Shown here: piece by piece, positions 52,283 to 62,094 of the stretch
How the letters are laid out: each line of letters begins with the position of its first letter
How positions within the stretch are numbered: the stretch's first letter is position 1
DNA from: an uncultured Pseudanabaenaceae cyanobacterium
Lineage (GTDB): Bacteria; Cyanobacteriota; Cyanobacteriia; Pseudanabaenales; Pseudanabaenaceae
Assembly: GCA_937927915.1 (NCBI GenBank)
Contig: CALGKB010000010.1
Coordinates: 22,708-86,707, forward strand
Length of the DNA stretch: 64,000 bases
Direction of reading: 5' to 3'
Notes under the pieces: generated by a model
Told to the model about the DNA's origin: nothing
Seen by the model: the letters and a program-made list of their open reading frames with translations, nothing else
The model's database searches: none
Position numbers and translations under genes: made by a program

Positions 52283-53416
52283 CTAATTATCCTCTGCATC
52301 GGCAGTGACAGAATGTCCATGCCTAGCGATGATTCTCACTAGGGTATCTTGGAAGTCAGGGAGGTTGAGGGCAGTGAGATGAAAAATAGCCGTGAGGGTG
52401 CGGGCAGTTTCTGTACTGATGTCGGGGAGGAGGATGAAGGCGTGGTCAGCGTCTAACCCCAGTATGGGCAGCATGCGGGCATATTTCTCAATGTGCTTTT
52501 GATAGTTCCCTGTTTTACCCTCAAACCAGTATATTGTTTCATTGATCTCTAGTAGGAGGTCTAACTCAAAATCATCGCCATTGGGTAAAATTATCTGAGG
52601 ATTCATCAAGAAGGAATATTGCTCTGTCCCTAGTTGTTCTTGCAGTAGTCGCACAAATTTTGCCTTCATATATCTCTCTAGCCACCGACCGGCAAAAAAA
52701 TTCAGGGCTTCTGGAATGCGACTGGGCTTGACGGATAGGATATATTTGGGGGATTTTTGGTATCTGTATTCCTCTAGGAAGGCAATTTCATAGAGAAACT
52801 GGCTCATTTGACACATGGCAGAGATATGTGCTTGCGGTTCATTTTGCAAGTTGAGGCAGACTGAATGCCCTAAATTCATGCTGGATTTAATCCGATCGTA
52901 GAGCTTCTGAATTGCAGGGTATTTATCTCCCATAAAAAGCGCTATGTCATCGAGGACAATATCTTTATCGGTTGTCGTGTGATTGATGGGGGGAATATGT
53001 TTAATGGCAATGTTTCGCCTACCCAGAAATCCTTCTAGTTTTGCTGTGTCATTGTAGGGAATGTCACACCGATCGGGGAGCAAATTTACTTCTAAACTGT
53101 TCCCACTGTCATAGTTATCAGTTACAATTACACTGTCTTCTTTATTTTCTTTTTTTACTGCCCTTCTCTCCCGCGGCTTGTCTGGCTGGGAAATACTGCC
53201 TGCTAACTCTGGGGCTTGACTGTGTAATTCCTGGCGTAGGGTGTCAGTGATTCTGTTGTAGAAGTCCTCTAACTTGGTTTCTAGGACGGCAGCTATATTT
53301 TCCTCCAACTGACGGTGCCATCGCTGGCGCAGACTGCTGCTGTAATAGCGACGATGAAATAATAAACCTATGCCCAAACCAAGCCCCACCCCCAAGGAAA
53401 ATACAATGAACTGCAT
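52283..53416 (-). CDS. Membrane-tethered protein with a PD-(D/E)XK nuclease-like C-terminus
   Basis: A 377-residue protein. An N-terminal membrane anchor (MQFIVFSLGVGLGLGIGLLF) is followed by a linker and a middle domain (DIPYNDTAKLEGFLGRRNI...). The C-terminal domain (about 235-350) contains DFELDLLLEI, then WFEGKTG, the D...E-x-K arrangement of PD-(D/E)XK nucleases, close in style to the DUF1887/Card1-type nuclease core (E-L-D-V-L-L ... E-x-K-T-G). Tethering to the membrane is odd for such an enzyme. Whether it is an active nuclease, and on what, is unknown. It is convergent with nblS. Confidence 0.6.
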   Translation of the reverse strand: MQFIVFSLGVGLGLGIGLLFHRRYYSSSLRQRWHRQLEENIAAVLETKLEDFYNRITDTLRQELHSQAPELAGSISQPDKPRERRAVKKENKEDSVIVTDNYDSGNSLEVNLLPDRCDIPYNDTAKLEGFLGRRNIAIKHIPPINHTTTDKDIVLDDIALFMGDKYPAIQKLYDRIKSSMNLGHSVCLNLQNEPQAHISAMCQMSQFLYEIAFLEEYRYQKSPKYILSVKPSRIPEALNFFAGRWLERYMKAKFVRLLQEQLGTEQYSFLMNPQIILPNGDDFELDLLLEINETIYWFEGKTGNYQKHIEKYARMLPILGLDADHAFILLPDISTETARTLTAIFHLTALNLPDFQDTLVRIIARHGHSVTADAEDN

Positions 53417-53513
53417 TGGACTGTCCCCTCTCGTTTCTAAAAATTTTATGAATTAGTAGAAGGATTCTGGGCTGTTTTCTGCTTGTTCCCTAAAAAAATT
53501 TTTATAAAGGTGA

Positions 53514-54788
53514 TTACTGTGGTGCCTCTGGCGGCGCGTTGGGGACAATCTGGATAGTGCGAATCAGGTCATTGAGGATTTGTTCTGCCAGAAATTCCGT
53601 GCCTGCCACCGTCAGATGAACGGGGTCAACAAAGGCGGCTTGGGGAAATTGGCTAAAAATTCTGTAGTAGTTACGCAGGGTAGCGCCTGGTAAATCCGGT
53701 TTCAAGCTCTCAGGGGTGAGCGTTCCCAGGGACTGTTTGATAGTTTCTTGATAGTTCTGGTCGAGCTGGGCGAGGATGCGCTGTTCTTGGGGGTCCGATC
53801 GCTTACCGCTGCCTGTAATTTCCGGCTGCACAATGACGAGGAAGGGCTTGCCGGCTGCCAATTTGCCCATCTGTTTGAGATTATAGCGATACCTTTGCCA
53901 CCGTTCTGCCCAGTTGGGGGCTAGTTGATAGGGGGTTGGGGGGAGGGGGGACGGAGGAGACAATTTCTTAAAAAGACGCACGATCGCTAACTGATTCCAC
54001 AGACGCTGCAGACGGTAGCCGAGGCTCTGGCGAAAATGTAAACCAGGTTTGCGCAGCCACAGGTCTAGTTGGGAGGAGAGGGGTTGGGGGGGCAAAAGGT
54101 CGGCATAGCCATCCAAAAGAATGATGTAGTCAGGTTGTAGGCGCAGAATTTCATGGGCAAGGAGGGTCAATTCCTCCTGGGAGGTATAGCCAGGGACAGC
54201 ACTGTTGATGACGCGGTAATTCCGATCAGGTATGCGGGGGGGCAGTGCGAGGGCGGCTTCCACCTGTTCGGCAAAAAAGGGAAGCGTAGGGGGCTGAAAT
54301 TTTTGGGGGGATTGGCGTTGCTGGCTCACCCTTGCTTGGAGCTTCCTCTCCAGGATTTCCCCGATCGTGCTGTCGTTGTCAGGGGCATATTGTCCAAAGG
54401 CAGTTGACCCGCCCACCAAAAAAATGCGGAATTCATTGGGGGGTTTTGCCTGGGGGAGGGGGTCTTTGTCCCGCAGTCCCTGGGGGTTAATTTGCCAGTG
54501 GGGGCTGCTTTGATTGGGAACTAAGGTGTAGGGCAAGGGAGAGCTAAACTTGACTTTGAGACCATAGGTAGAACTGTTGAGGAGGGGTTCCCCTTGGGAG
54601 GTAGCTAAGCGCAACTGATAGTATTCCGCCAGGGAGGGATTAGTCTGCAAAAATTGTCCCCCTACCAGCCTTAGGAGAATCTCTAGCCCCAAAAAAAGGG
54701 CAATGCTGCCCCCCACAACCAGAAGTAATAAGCGTCGCCAGGTGGGTGGACCCGATCGGTAGTAGTAGCTTCTTCGTCGCATCCGCAT
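53514..54788 (-). CDS. Membrane-anchored SGNH/GDSL-like hydrolase
   Basis: A 424-residue protein. After a basic N-terminus comes one membrane span (LLLLVVGGSIALFLGLEIL, about 20-40) and an extracytosolic SGNH domain. Block I is FLVGGSTAFG near residue 125, the block III Asn region is in LLDGYADL, and the catalytic Asp-His pair is in DPVHLT near the C-terminus. Such proteins often deacylate or acylate wall or surface polysaccharides. The specific substrate is unknown. It is downstream of bioB on the same strand with a ten-base gap. Confidence 0.8.
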   Translation of the reverse strand: MRMRRRSYYYRSGPPTWRRLLLLVVGGSIALFLGLEILLRLVGGQFLQTNPSLAEYYQLRLATSQGEPLLNSSTYGLKVKFSSPLPYTLVPNQSSPHWQINPQGLRDKDPLPQAKPPNEFRIFLVGGSTAFGQYAPDNDSTIGEILERKLQARVSQQRQSPQKFQPPTLPFFAEQVEAALALPPRIPDRNYRVINSAVPGYTSQEELTLLAHEILRLQPDYIILLDGYADLLPPQPLSSQLDLWLRKPGLHFRQSLGYRLQRLWNQLAIVRLFKKLSPPSPLPPTPYQLAPNWAERWQRYRYNLKQMGKLAAGKPFLVIVQPEITGSGKRSDPQEQRILAQLDQNYQETIKQSLGTLTPESLKPDLPGATLRNYYRIFSQFPQAAFVDPVHLTVAGTEFLAEQILNDLIRTIQIVPNAPPEAPQ

Positions 54789-54798
54789 TCTTATTACC

Positions 54799-55731
54799 CT
54801 AGCACAAAGGGGTTAGCCCTAACTGCGCCAAGAGACTGCGATCGGCATCTGTACCAGGGTTGGGGGTAGTCAGGAGTTTTTCTCCTGTGAAGATGGAATT
54901 TGCCCCCGCCAAGAAACAGAGGGCTTGGTCACTGGGACTCATTTGCTTTCTGCCAGCGGAGAGACGAATTATTGCCTGGGGCATAATAATACGGGCAGTG
55001 GCAATCACCCGCGCTAATTCCAGGGCTGAGACGGGGGGTTGGTCTTCTAGGGGGGTACCAGGGACGGGCACAAGGGCGTTGATGGGTACGGACCGGGGAG
55101 GAGGGTTCAGGTTAGCCAAGGTGTGCAATAACAGGACGCGATCGTGATCTGTTTCCCCCATGCCAATAATCCCTCCACAGCAGACTTCTATGCCGGCAGC
55201 GGCAATATTTTTGATTGTTTCTAAGCGATCGGTGTAGGTACGGGTGGTGATGATGGCGGGGTAAAAATGGGCTGAGGTGTCTAAGTTGTGGTTATAGGCA
55301 GTGAGGCCTGCTGCGGCAAGGGCTTGGGCCTGGTGGGGCTTGACCATGCCCAGAGTCATACAGGCTTCCAGACCAAGGGCACGTACTCCCCTCACCATCT
55401 CCAGGATAGCGGCGAACTCTTCTCCGTCAGGTACCTGCCGCCAGGCGGCACCCATACAAAAGCGAGTGGCACCATTTGCCTTTGCCCTTTCTGCCTGCCG
55501 TAAAACTTCTGCTACAGGGAGGAGGGGATAGACATCAATGCCAGTGGTATAGCGGCGACTTTGGGGGCAGTATTTGCAGTCCTCTGGGCAGTGGCCGGAT
55601 TTAATGTTGGCAAGGGTACACAACTGCACCCGATCGGGGGGATGGTACTGCCGATGCACCCCTTGGGCTGTAAAGATGAGAGACAGCAGGGGACGGTGGT
55701 AAATCTCTTGTACGGTTTCTAGGCTAAGCAA
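54799..55731 (-). CDS. bioB: Biotin synthase
   Basis: Radical SAM enzyme that inserts sulfur into dethiobiotin. The 4Fe-4S motif [29 protein letters not shown] and the C-terminal [10 protein letters not shown] and [13 protein letters not shown] are all present. At 310 residues it has normal size. The start is a TTG at 55731 with GAGG about nine bases ahead; no in-frame ATG is nearby. Biotin is the cofactor of acetyl-CoA carboxylase, whose AccD subunit is coded at 62 kb. Confidence 0.96.
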   Translation of the reverse strand: MLSLETVQEIYHRPLLSLIFTAQGVHRQYHPPDRVQLCTLANIKSGHCPEDCKYCPQSRRYTTGIDVYPLLPVAEVLRQAERAKANGATRFCMGAAWRQVPDGEEFAAILEMVRGVRALGLEACMTLGMVKPHQAQALAAAGLTAYNHNLDTSAHFYPAIITTRTYTDRLETIKNIAAAGIEVCCGGIIGMGETDHDRVLLLHTLANLNPPPRSVPINALVPVPGTPLEDQPPVSALELARVIATARIIMPQAIIRLSAGRKQMSPSDQALCFLAGANSIFTGEKLLTTPNPGTDADRSLLAQLGLTPLC

Positions 55732-55789
55732 AAGGGCACCTCAATTGCCATTAGACTATTCTAAATTTAGTAGCACCCCAGACCCAGCT

Positions 55790-56881
55790 ATGGCAATCAT
55801 CTCTTCCTTCGACGAGGCTAAAAAGCCAGTGTCTTCCCGTCTGGTCGCCCCCCAAGCCCATGCTGCGGAGTCAGTCAGTAGCGACCACATTCGTCCCCAG
55901 AACTTAGGGGATTACATTGGACAGGAAGAGTTAAAGGCACAACTGCGGATTGCCATCCAGGCTGCCAAGGCGCGGGGGACTGCCCTCGATCACCTGTTGT
56001 TATACGGACCGCCGGGTTTGGGCAAAACTTCCCTGGCTTTGATTATTGCTGCCGAGATGGGGACTAAGTGTCAGATTACCGCTGCCCCTGCCCTCGAACG
56101 CCCCAGGGATATTGCCGGTCTGCTGGTGAGCCTGCAAAGGGGGGATATTTTATTCATTGATGAAATTCACCGCCTGCCTCGCGTGACGGAGGAAATTTTG
56201 TATAGTGCTATGGAGGACTATCGCCTCGATATAACGATCGGTAAGGGGCAGAGCGCCCGTACCCGCAGTTTGCCGTTGCCCCCTTTTACCCTTGTAGGAG
56301 CCACTACCAGAGTGGGGGCTTTGTCCTCCCCTTTGCGCGATCGGTTTGGTTTAGTACACCATCTGCGGTTTTACACCGTTGCGGAACTGGGACAGATTGT
56401 GTTAAGGAGTGCCAAAATTCTGCAGTTGGAGATAGAGGAAGCCGCTGCCCTGGCAATTGCCCAACGATCGCGGGGGACACCGAGGATTGCCAACCGCCTT
56501 TTGCGCCGTGTGCGGGACTATGCCGAGGTACAAAAAGTCCAACCCATTACTAGCCAGGTTGCCATTGATGCCCTTACCTTGTTTGAAGTTGACCCTATGG
56601 GTCTAGATTGGACTGACCGTAAGCTTTTAACTGCCATGATCGAGAACTTCCAGGGCGGTCCCGTCGGGTTAGAGACCATTGCCGCCATCACTGGGGAAGA
56701 TGCCCAAACGATCGAGGCAGTCTATGAACCCTACTTACTCCAAATTGGCTATCTGCAACGCACCGCCAGGGGACGCCTTGTCACTCCCCTTGCCTATCAA
56801 CACCTGGGCTTGCGTCCTCCCTCAGGTAGCCCGCACTGGCAGCCGGACTTGGCACCAAATACCCCCAGCATCAATTTCTAA
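55790..56881 (+). CDS. ruvB: Holliday junction branch migration ATPase RuvB
   Basis: The motor of the RuvABC resolvasome; a ring AAA+ ATPase. The roughly 363-residue protein has a short cyanobacterial N-terminus ([13 protein letters not shown]), Walker [11 protein letters not shown], Walker [12 protein letters not shown], sensor 1 LVGATTRVG, the arginine finger in LRDRFGL, and the winged-helix end [14 protein letters not shown]. The ATG at 55790 is chosen; an in-frame TTG at 55745 would add 15 residues not typical of the family. Its 3' end overlaps the convergent DUF2993 gene by 60 bases. Confidence 0.96.
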   Translation: MAIISSFDEAKKPVSSRLVAPQAHAAESVSSDHIRPQNLGDYIGQEELKAQLRIAIQAAKARGTALDHLLLYGPPGLGKTSLALIIAAEMGTKCQITAAPALERPRDIAGLLVSLQRGDILFIDEIHRLPRVTEEILYSAMEDYRLDITIGKGQSARTRSLPLPPFTLVGATTRVGALSSPLRDRFGLVHHLRFYTVAELGQIVLRSAKILQLEIEEAAALAIAQRSRGTPRIANRLLRRVRDYAEVQKVQPITSQVAIDALTLFEVDPMGLDWTDRKLLTAMIENFQGGPVGLETIAAITGEDAQTIEAVYEPYLLQIGYLQRTARGRLVTPLAYQHLGLRPPSGSPHWQPDLAPNTPSINF

Positions 56882-57307
56882 ACGATCGATGGTCACTCCC
56901 AAAGACTGCAGCAATTCTGTCAACATTGCCTGGATTTCCCCATCGGTGCCGGCGGGATTGATGCCATAGCTCACCACCAGGGGTGATTGCAAAGCCTGCC
57001 GTAGTTGAGCACGGGTAGCCCTGGCGCAGAGATGGACAACAATGGGGTCGAGCAACCGCAGAGATTCCCCCTTGAGCATTTGGGGCAGATTGAGATGGAT
57101 AGCCTGGGCTTGCAAATGCACGTAGTCCGCCTCTAAACCCTGGTAGCACACCTGGGTTGCCGTCACTGTGGCGTAGGGGATGTTGCCCTGCAGCAGTTGC
57201 CCATCAGAACTGTCTACAGTAATTTCTAGCTTGTCTACCCGTTCCACCTGCGCCCGCAGCCATAGTTGCAGAAGAGGCACGATCGTTCTAGTTAGTAACT
57301 TGGTCAC
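56822..57307 (-). CDS. DUF2993 (LmeA-like) family protein
   Basis: A 161-residue protein with the DUF2993 pattern: an amphipathic N-terminus, [44 protein letters not shown] and a C-terminal beta-rich [17 protein letters not shown]. LmeA in mycobacteria is a periplasmic phospholipid-binding protein related to TULIP folds; cyanobacterial members are unstudied. No clear signal peptide is seen. Its last 60 bases are antisense to the ruvB end, and both frames look real. Confidence 0.75.
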   Translation of the reverse strand: MTKLLTRTIVPLLQLWLRAQVERVDKLEITVDSSDGQLLQGNIPYATVTATQVCYQGLEADYVHLQAQAIHLNLPQMLKGESLRLLDPIVVHLCARATRAQLRQALQSPLVVSYGINPAGTDGEIQAMLTELLQSLGVTIDRLEIDAGGIWCQVRLPVRAT

Positions 57308-57364
57308 GCTGGTTGTCTGTGCGAAAATACTAAAGTAATAGTTAAACCTACTCTAGGAACAGCC

Positions 57365-57532
57365 ATGAACCCCACCCCAATTAACTGCAAGGAAGCCTGC
57401 GTCAACGGCTGCATTTTGGGTGATAAGTGCCCCCACCTGCCCTACCTGCAGCAGACCAGAAAGTTTTTGGAGACCACCTCCATCGATCGCATGCTTGAAA
57501 TTGCCGCCGATCGGTTCAAACCCAAAAATTAA
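57365..57532 (+). CDS. Small Cys-rich protein, conserved-looking
   Basis: A 55-residue protein starting MNPTPINCKEAC. It has four cysteines in CKEACVNGC...KCPH followed by a helical half (TRKFLETTSIDRMLEIAADRF). The Cys spacing suggests a small metal site. It uses the strand, codon style and CGATCG hexamers of its neighbours, and starts about five bases after a weak purine stretch. I believe similar short proteins occur in other cyanobacteria, but I cannot name a family. It precedes the 79-residue gene by 23 bases. Confidence 0.6.
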   Translation: MNPTPINCKEACVNGCILGDKCPHLPYLQQTRKFLETTSIDRMLEIAADRFKPKN

Positions 57533-57555
57533 ACCCAGGTTGCACGGGAACACCT

Positions 57556-57795
57556 ATGACTACTGAAACTGAACAAAAAATCCTAGACGGTCTAGATGCC
57601 CTACGGGAGAAGGTAGACAAGCTAGAAGCAGAGATACAGCGATCGAACGAACGCCTAGAAACCTACCAGAAAGCCAGTCAAGACCTCATCCGCCTGGTGA
57701 CCACGATCGTAACAGGTGCCTCTGCCATTGTCATCCTCACCCCCCTGGCTAAAGTAGTCGCGGATTTTTCAGCCAAATCCCTCGGTGTGGGATAA
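57556..57795 (+). CDS. Small coiled-coil membrane protein
   Basis: A 79-residue protein: residues about 5-45 form a coiled coil (ILDGLDALREKVDKLEAEIQRSNERL), then a membrane span (about 48-68; LVTTIVTGASAIVILTPLA). The tail has VVADFSAKSLGVG. I recognise no family. It lies between the Cys-rich gene and the cyclophilin gene, all rightward with short gaps (23 and 26 bases). Confidence 0.65.
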   Translation: MTTETEQKILDGLDALREKVDKLEAEIQRSNERLETYQKASQDLIRLVTTIVTGASAIVILTPLAKVVADFSAKSLGVG

Positions 57796-57821
57796 TACAA
57801 ACGGTCGCCCATCATTTAGGT

Positions 57822-58916
57822 ATGCTGCGTAAGGTTGTCGCTCTTCTGTGTTCTCTCCTCTGGTTACTAATGCTGCCCCAGGGAAGTTACGCTTCTCTCC
57901 CCTCTACAACGGCAATCAAAGACCCCCGCATTCTCCTGCGCAATGCCCTCCCCATCGATAACCCAGAAATACGCCTTGTCCAGCACACCCTGGAAGGGAT
58001 GCCCAAGGAAGCCAAGATGAAACGCTGGAGCAGTCTGCGCAAGGGGATCAAGGAGGTAGAAACTACCCTGACGGAGAAACGGGAGGTGATCCTAAACGCT
58101 GTCAACCCCCTAAAACGGGACGAGGCGACCCAAGCCTATGACCAGTTAGTGGCATTCCTGCCCCAGCTAGAACAAGCGATCGAGAAGAAGAAGCGCCTGG
58201 ATGTCCCCCCCCTGGTGGCAGAGGCGTTAGAGTATGTGACCACCATTGAAGAGGACATGGTGCAGAGGTTTCCCTTTAGCGTGCCCCAGGAATACCGCCA
58301 CTTGCCCCAACTCAAAGGGAGAGCAGTAGTGGAGCTAGAGACCAACAAAGGCACTATGAAGCTGGTTTTAGATGGTTATAACGCCCCCGTCAACGCCGGA
58401 CAATTTGCTGACCTTGTGCGCCAGGGCTTCTACGATGGCTTGGAATTCAACCGCGCCGATGAGGGCTTTTATGTGCAGGCAGGGGACCCCCCTGGTCCCG
58501 AGGATGGCTACGTTGACCCCCGCACAGGTAAAATCCGCACCGTGCCCATGGAGATTAGGATTCCCGGACAAACCCTCCCCATCTACGGTAAGACCCTGGC
58601 AGAAGCAGGCTACGATCGGGTGTTACCAGTCCTGCCCTTTTCCGCCTACGGTACGGTGGCAATGGCCCACAGCTACGACAATCCCAACGGTGGCTCCTCC
58701 CAGTTTTTCCTCTACCTGTTTGAATCTGACCTCACCCCCGCTGGTTTGAACCTCATGGACGGCAACTACAGCGTCTTTGGCTACATGATCGAAGGGGAAG
58801 AAGTGTTGCGCTCCCTGCGCTTGGGGGACAGGATTCTTCATGCTAAGTTAATAGAGGGGGCAGAAAATTTGGAACTCCCCCCCAGCCTTACCCCCCTGGA
58901 AAGCCCGCCCCTTTAA
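57822..58916 (+). CDS. Thylakoid-lumen/periplasmic cyclophilin (CYP38/TLP40-like)
   Basis: A 364-residue protein with signal peptide (MLRKVVALLCSLLWLLML... to YAS), an N-terminal helical domain (about 30-160, with the leucine-rich region), and a C-terminal cyclophilin domain from about 165 (VVELETNKGTMKLVLDGYNAPVNAGQF, FYDGLEFNRADEGFYVQAGDP, GGSSQFFLYLF, NYSVFGYMIEG). This arrangement is that of plant CYP38/TLP40, needed for photosystem II assembly and repair in the lumen, and of its cyanobacterial homologue. The isomerase active site looks divergent, as in CYP38. It precedes phoH by four bases. Confidence 0.9.
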   Translation: MLRKVVALLCSLLWLLMLPQGSYASLPSTTAIKDPRILLRNALPIDNPEIRLVQHTLEGMPKEAKMKRWSSLRKGIKEVETTLTEKREVILNAVNPLKRDEATQAYDQLVAFLPQLEQAIEKKKRLDVPPLVAEALEYVTTIEEDMVQRFPFSVPQEYRHLPQLKGRAVVELETNKGTMKLVLDGYNAPVNAGQFADLVRQGFYDGLEFNRADEGFYVQAGDPPGPEDGYVDPRTGKIRTVPMEIRIPGQTLPIYGKTLAEAGYDRVLPVLPFSAYGTVAMAHSYDNPNGGSSQFFLYLFESDLTPAGLNLMDGNYSVFGYMIEGEEVLRSLRLGDRILHAKLIEGAENLELPPSLTPLESPPL

Positions 58917-58920
58917 CTGG

Positions 58921-59856
58921 ATGACCGATCGGCTCATATTTCCTATCCCTACCCTGACTGCCGCCCTCACCCTCGATCGTGCCCTAGAGCAGATTCAAGC
59001 CTTTACCCAGACAACGATCGTGCTACGGGGACAGGAACTGTGGATCGAAGGGGAAGAGGAAGCCACCCACCGCGCCCTCAAGCTCATTGAGGCATTGGAA
59101 CCCCTGTGGAGCAAGGGCAACACCATTGGGGAAGCAGATTTAATCAGCGCCCAAACCGCCCTCGATCGTTCCCTGGTGGAGGAATGGAAGCGGCGCCCCC
59201 CCCTAGCGCGGACAAGGCAAGGGCAAATCATCCAGACCCGTACCTGGCGGCAACAGCTCTACGTCAACACCATCCAAACCCACGACCTCACCTTTGGCAT
59301 TGGACCGGCGGGGACAGGCAAGACCTTTCTTGCGGCAGTTTTAGCGGTCAAGGCACTGCAGGAAAATGTCTACGATCGGCTAATCCTCACCCGTCCTGCA
59401 GTAGAAGCAGGGGAAAAGCTGGGCTTTTTACCAGGGGATTTACAACAAAAAATTAGCCCCTACCTCCGTCCCCTCTACGATGCCCTCTACGAACTGATGG
59501 AAGTAGAGCGCGTCCCCCAGCTGATCGAGAAAGGGATCATTGAAATTGCCCCCCTTGCCTATATGCGTGGACGTACCCTCAACCGCTCCTTTATCATCGT
59601 GGACGAAGCCCAGAACACTACCCCCGCCCAGATGAAAATGCTCCTCACCCGCCTTGGCTCCCACTCCAAAATGGTAGTAACTGGGGACATCTCCCAAACC
59701 GACCTCCCCCCCCACCAAACCTCCGGTCTCATTATCGCCCGCAATATCCTGCGGCACGTAGAAGGTATTGGCTTTGTGGAATTTACCCGCTCCGATGTAG
59801 TGCGCCATCCCCTCGTGCAAAAAATTATCGCTGCCTACGATCGGGCAGAACTGTAG
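58921..59856 (+). CDS. phoH: PhoH family ATPase
   Basis: A 311-residue protein with an N-terminal helical/KH-like region (about 1-100; TTIVLRGQELWIEGEEEATHRAL) and the PhoH ATPase domain: Walker A GPAGTGKT, LTRPAVEAGEKLGFLPGDL, RGRTLNRSFIIVDEAQN (Walker B), and LTRLGSHSKMVVTGD. Relatives of this shape (YbeZ) act in RNA metabolism, often with YbeY. No ybeY is next to it here. The gene begins four bases after the cyclophilin stop. Confidence 0.93.
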   Translation: MTDRLIFPIPTLTAALTLDRALEQIQAFTQTTIVLRGQELWIEGEEEATHRALKLIEALEPLWSKGNTIGEADLISAQTALDRSLVEEWKRRPPLARTRQGQIIQTRTWRQQLYVNTIQTHDLTFGIGPAGTGKTFLAAVLAVKALQENVYDRLILTRPAVEAGEKLGFLPGDLQQKISPYLRPLYDALYELMEVERVPQLIEKGIIEIAPLAYMRGRTLNRSFIIVDEAQNTTPAQMKMLLTRLGSHSKMVVTGDISQTDLPPHQTSGLIIARNILRHVEGIGFVEFTRSDVVRHPLVQKIIAAYDRAEL

Positions 59857-59946
59857 TGTTAAAAAATGTATCAGAAGGTGAAGACAGCCCCGTATAAATT
59901 TACTAAAATTCAAATAGACTGCAGCTAACTCAGACAGAGGGGAGAG

Positions 59947-60699
59947 ATGCCGCGCATACTAGTAATAGAAGATGACAGTGCCATCGCCGAAGTCGTAAAG
60001 GTCAACCTAGAGTTAGCAGGCTACCAAGTCGAGCAAGCTGAGGACGGCATTCGGGGGCAAGCGTTAGCAATCCAGCTACTGCCTGATTTGATTATCCTCG
60101 ACCTTATGCTGCCAGGGGTTTTCGGTACCACCATTTGTCAGCGCTTGCGCCGCGATGAACGCACCAAGGACATTCCCATCTTGATGCTGACAGCCATGAG
60201 CCAGACCCAAGACAAGGTAGAGGGCTTTAATGCCGGGGCAGATGACTACCTGACCAAGCCCTTTGAGATGGAAGAGATGCTGGCACGGATTCGCGCTCTC
60301 CTGCGGCGGACGGATAGGATTCCCCAGGCGGCAAAACACAACGAAATCCTCAGCTATGGTGCCCTCACCTTAATTCCTGAACGGTTTGAAGCTGTGTGGC
60401 AGGGGGAAAAAATCAAACTTACCCATCTGGAATTTGAGCTACTGCACTGTCTTCTGCAGCGACACGGACAGACCGTTTCCCCTAGTGAAATCCTCAGGGA
60501 AGTGTGGGGCTATGAGCCGGACGACGACATTGAGACCATCCGCGTCCATATTCGCCACCTGCGTACCAAAATGGAACCTGACCCCCGCCACCCCAAATAC
60601 ATCAAGACCGTCTACGGAGCAGGCTACTGCCTAGAACTCCCTCCCCCCGAACCAGAAGTTGCCAAAGTTTCCCCGACGGTTGAAAATAACCAGAAGTAG
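59947..60699 (+). CDS. rpaA: Circadian output response regulator RpaA
   Basis: A 250-residue OmpR-type regulator. The receiver has the acidic pair in IEDDS, phospho-acceptor Asp52 in [39 protein letters not shown] and [12 protein letters not shown], which match RpaA rather than RpaB. The winged-helix output domain shows [41 protein letters not shown] and [15 protein letters not shown]. RpaA is phosphorylated by SasA with KaiC input and sets dusk gene expression, including carbon metabolism. The ATG at 59947 has AGAGGGGAGAG ahead of it. It leads directly into glgA. Confidence 0.93.
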   Translation: MPRILVIEDDSAIAEVVKVNLELAGYQVEQAEDGIRGQALAIQLLPDLIILDLMLPGVFGTTICQRLRRDERTKDIPILMLTAMSQTQDKVEGFNAGADDYLTKPFEMEEMLARIRALLRRTDRIPQAAKHNEILSYGALTLIPERFEAVWQGEKIKLTHLEFELLHCLLQRHGQTVSPSEILREVWGYEPDDDIETIRVHIRHLRTKMEPDPRHPKYIKTVYGAGYCLELPPPEPEVAKVSPTVENNQK

Positions 60700-60714
60700 T
60701 AGATAGTCGTCTCC

Positions 60715-62094
60715 ATGAAAATTTTATTTGCCGCTGCCGAAGCTGCTCCCATTGCCAAGGTGGGGGGTATGGCGGATGTGGTTGGGAGTCTGCCCAAGGT
60801 CCTGCACAAAAAAGGGTTTGATGTCCGTGTCATCCTGCCCTACTACGGCGTGGTCAACAATCGCCTCACAGACCCAGTGGAATTGGTATGGCGGGGGCAC
60901 TGTATGTACCAGAATTTTGACGTGTTTGAAACCCGCCTGCCGGACTCTGAGGTACCCCTCTATCTGGTGGGGCACGGGGCATTTATGGCGAATCGCATTT
61001 ATTACGGGGATGACGAGGACTGGCGGTTTACCCTGTTTGCCAACGCCTGTGCGGAATTTGCCTGGAACTACTGGAAACCCCATCTCATCCACTGCCACGA
61101 CTGGCATACCGGCATGATTCCTGTGTGGATGCACCAAACCCCCGATATTGCTACTGTCTTTACCATCCACAATTTGGCATACCAAGGTCCCTGGCGCTGG
61201 CGTTTGGAACAGATGACCTGGGTGCCCTGGTATTTCCGTGGCGATACCACGATGGCAGCGGCGATCATTTTTGCCGATCGGGTGAACACGGTTTCTCCTA
61301 CCTATGCCCGTCAGATTTGCACCCCCGCCTATGGGGAAGGCTTAGAGGGACTATTGGCACAGCTAGTGCCCTGGGGCATTTTGAACGGCATTGATGACAA
61401 ATTTGACCCCCGCATTGACCCCTACCTAGTGAAAAACTACGACAGTGACACCTTAGAACTACGACAACAGAACAAAGTCGCCCTGCAGCAGGAAGTGGGG
61501 TTACAGATCAACCGGGATGCCTTTTTGGTAGGGATGGTCACCCGCCTAGTGGAGCAGAAGGGGATTGACCTAGTCATTCAAGCGATCGGCAATTTTCTGT
61601 CCTTTACCAACTCCCAGTTTGTGGTGATTGGCGCAGGGGAGCGCTACTACGAGTCGCAGTTGTGGCAATTGGCAGCCCGTTTCCCTGGTAAAATGTCTGC
61701 CCAGATTTTGTTTAGTTCTCCTTTGTCCCAGCGGGTGTACGGCAGTTGTGATGCCTTTTTGATGCCCAGTCGCTTTGAACCCTGCGGCATTAGCCAGATG
61801 ATTGCCCTCAAATACGGCTGTGTGCCAGTGGTGCGCAGTACGGGGGGCCTAGTGGATACGGTACAACACCATGACCCTGTGGCGGGACGGGGTAACGGCT
61901 ATTGTTTCGATCGCTATGACCCGATGGATATGTACACGGCGTTGGTCTGTGCCTATGAGGCTTATCGCTATCCTGACACCTGGCGTAAATTGCAACAGCG
62001 GGGGATGGCTATGGACTTTAGTTGGGACACAGCGGCGGAAAAATACATAGAGTTGTACCGATCGATTCCCAGTGTGGCGGAGTTAGTGGCATGA
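60715..62094 (+). CDS. glgA: Glycogen synthase
   Basis: ADP-glucose-dependent glycogen synthase of GT5. The 459-residue protein has the N-terminal ADP-glucose lysine loop [42 protein letters not shown], the [13 protein letters not shown] segment, and the C-terminal [29 protein letters not shown]. The motif style is that of the GlgA1 branch. It starts 15 bases after rpaA and ends in an ATGA overlap with accD. Confidence 0.95.
   Translation: MKILFAAAEAAPIAKVGGMADVVGSLPKVLHKKGFDVRVILPYYGVVNNRLTDPVELVWRGHCMYQNFDVFETRLPDSEVPLYLVGHGAFMANRIYYGDDEDWRFTLFANACAEFAWNYWKPHLIHCHDWHTGMIPVWMHQTPDIATVFTIHNLAYQGPWRWRLEQMTWVPWYFRGDTTMAAAIIFADRVNTVSPTYARQICTPAYGEGLEGLLAQLVPWGILNGIDDKFDPRIDPYLVKNYDSDTLELRQQNKVALQQEVGLQINRDAFLVGMVTRLVEQKGIDLVIQAIGNFLSFTNSQFVVIGAGERYYESQLWQLAARFPGKMSAQILFSSPLSQRVYGSCDAFLMPSRFEPCGISQMIALKYGCVPVVRSTGGLVDTVQHHDPVAGRGNGYCFDRYDPMDMYTALVCAYEAYRYPDTWRKLQQRGMAMDFSWDTAAEKYIELYRSIPSVAELVA

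Noticed and set aside
62022..62090. accD starting upstream at 62022
   Set aside because: That stretch codes for the GlgA C-terminus; the ATG at 62091 gives the normal AccD N-terminus and an ATGA overlap.
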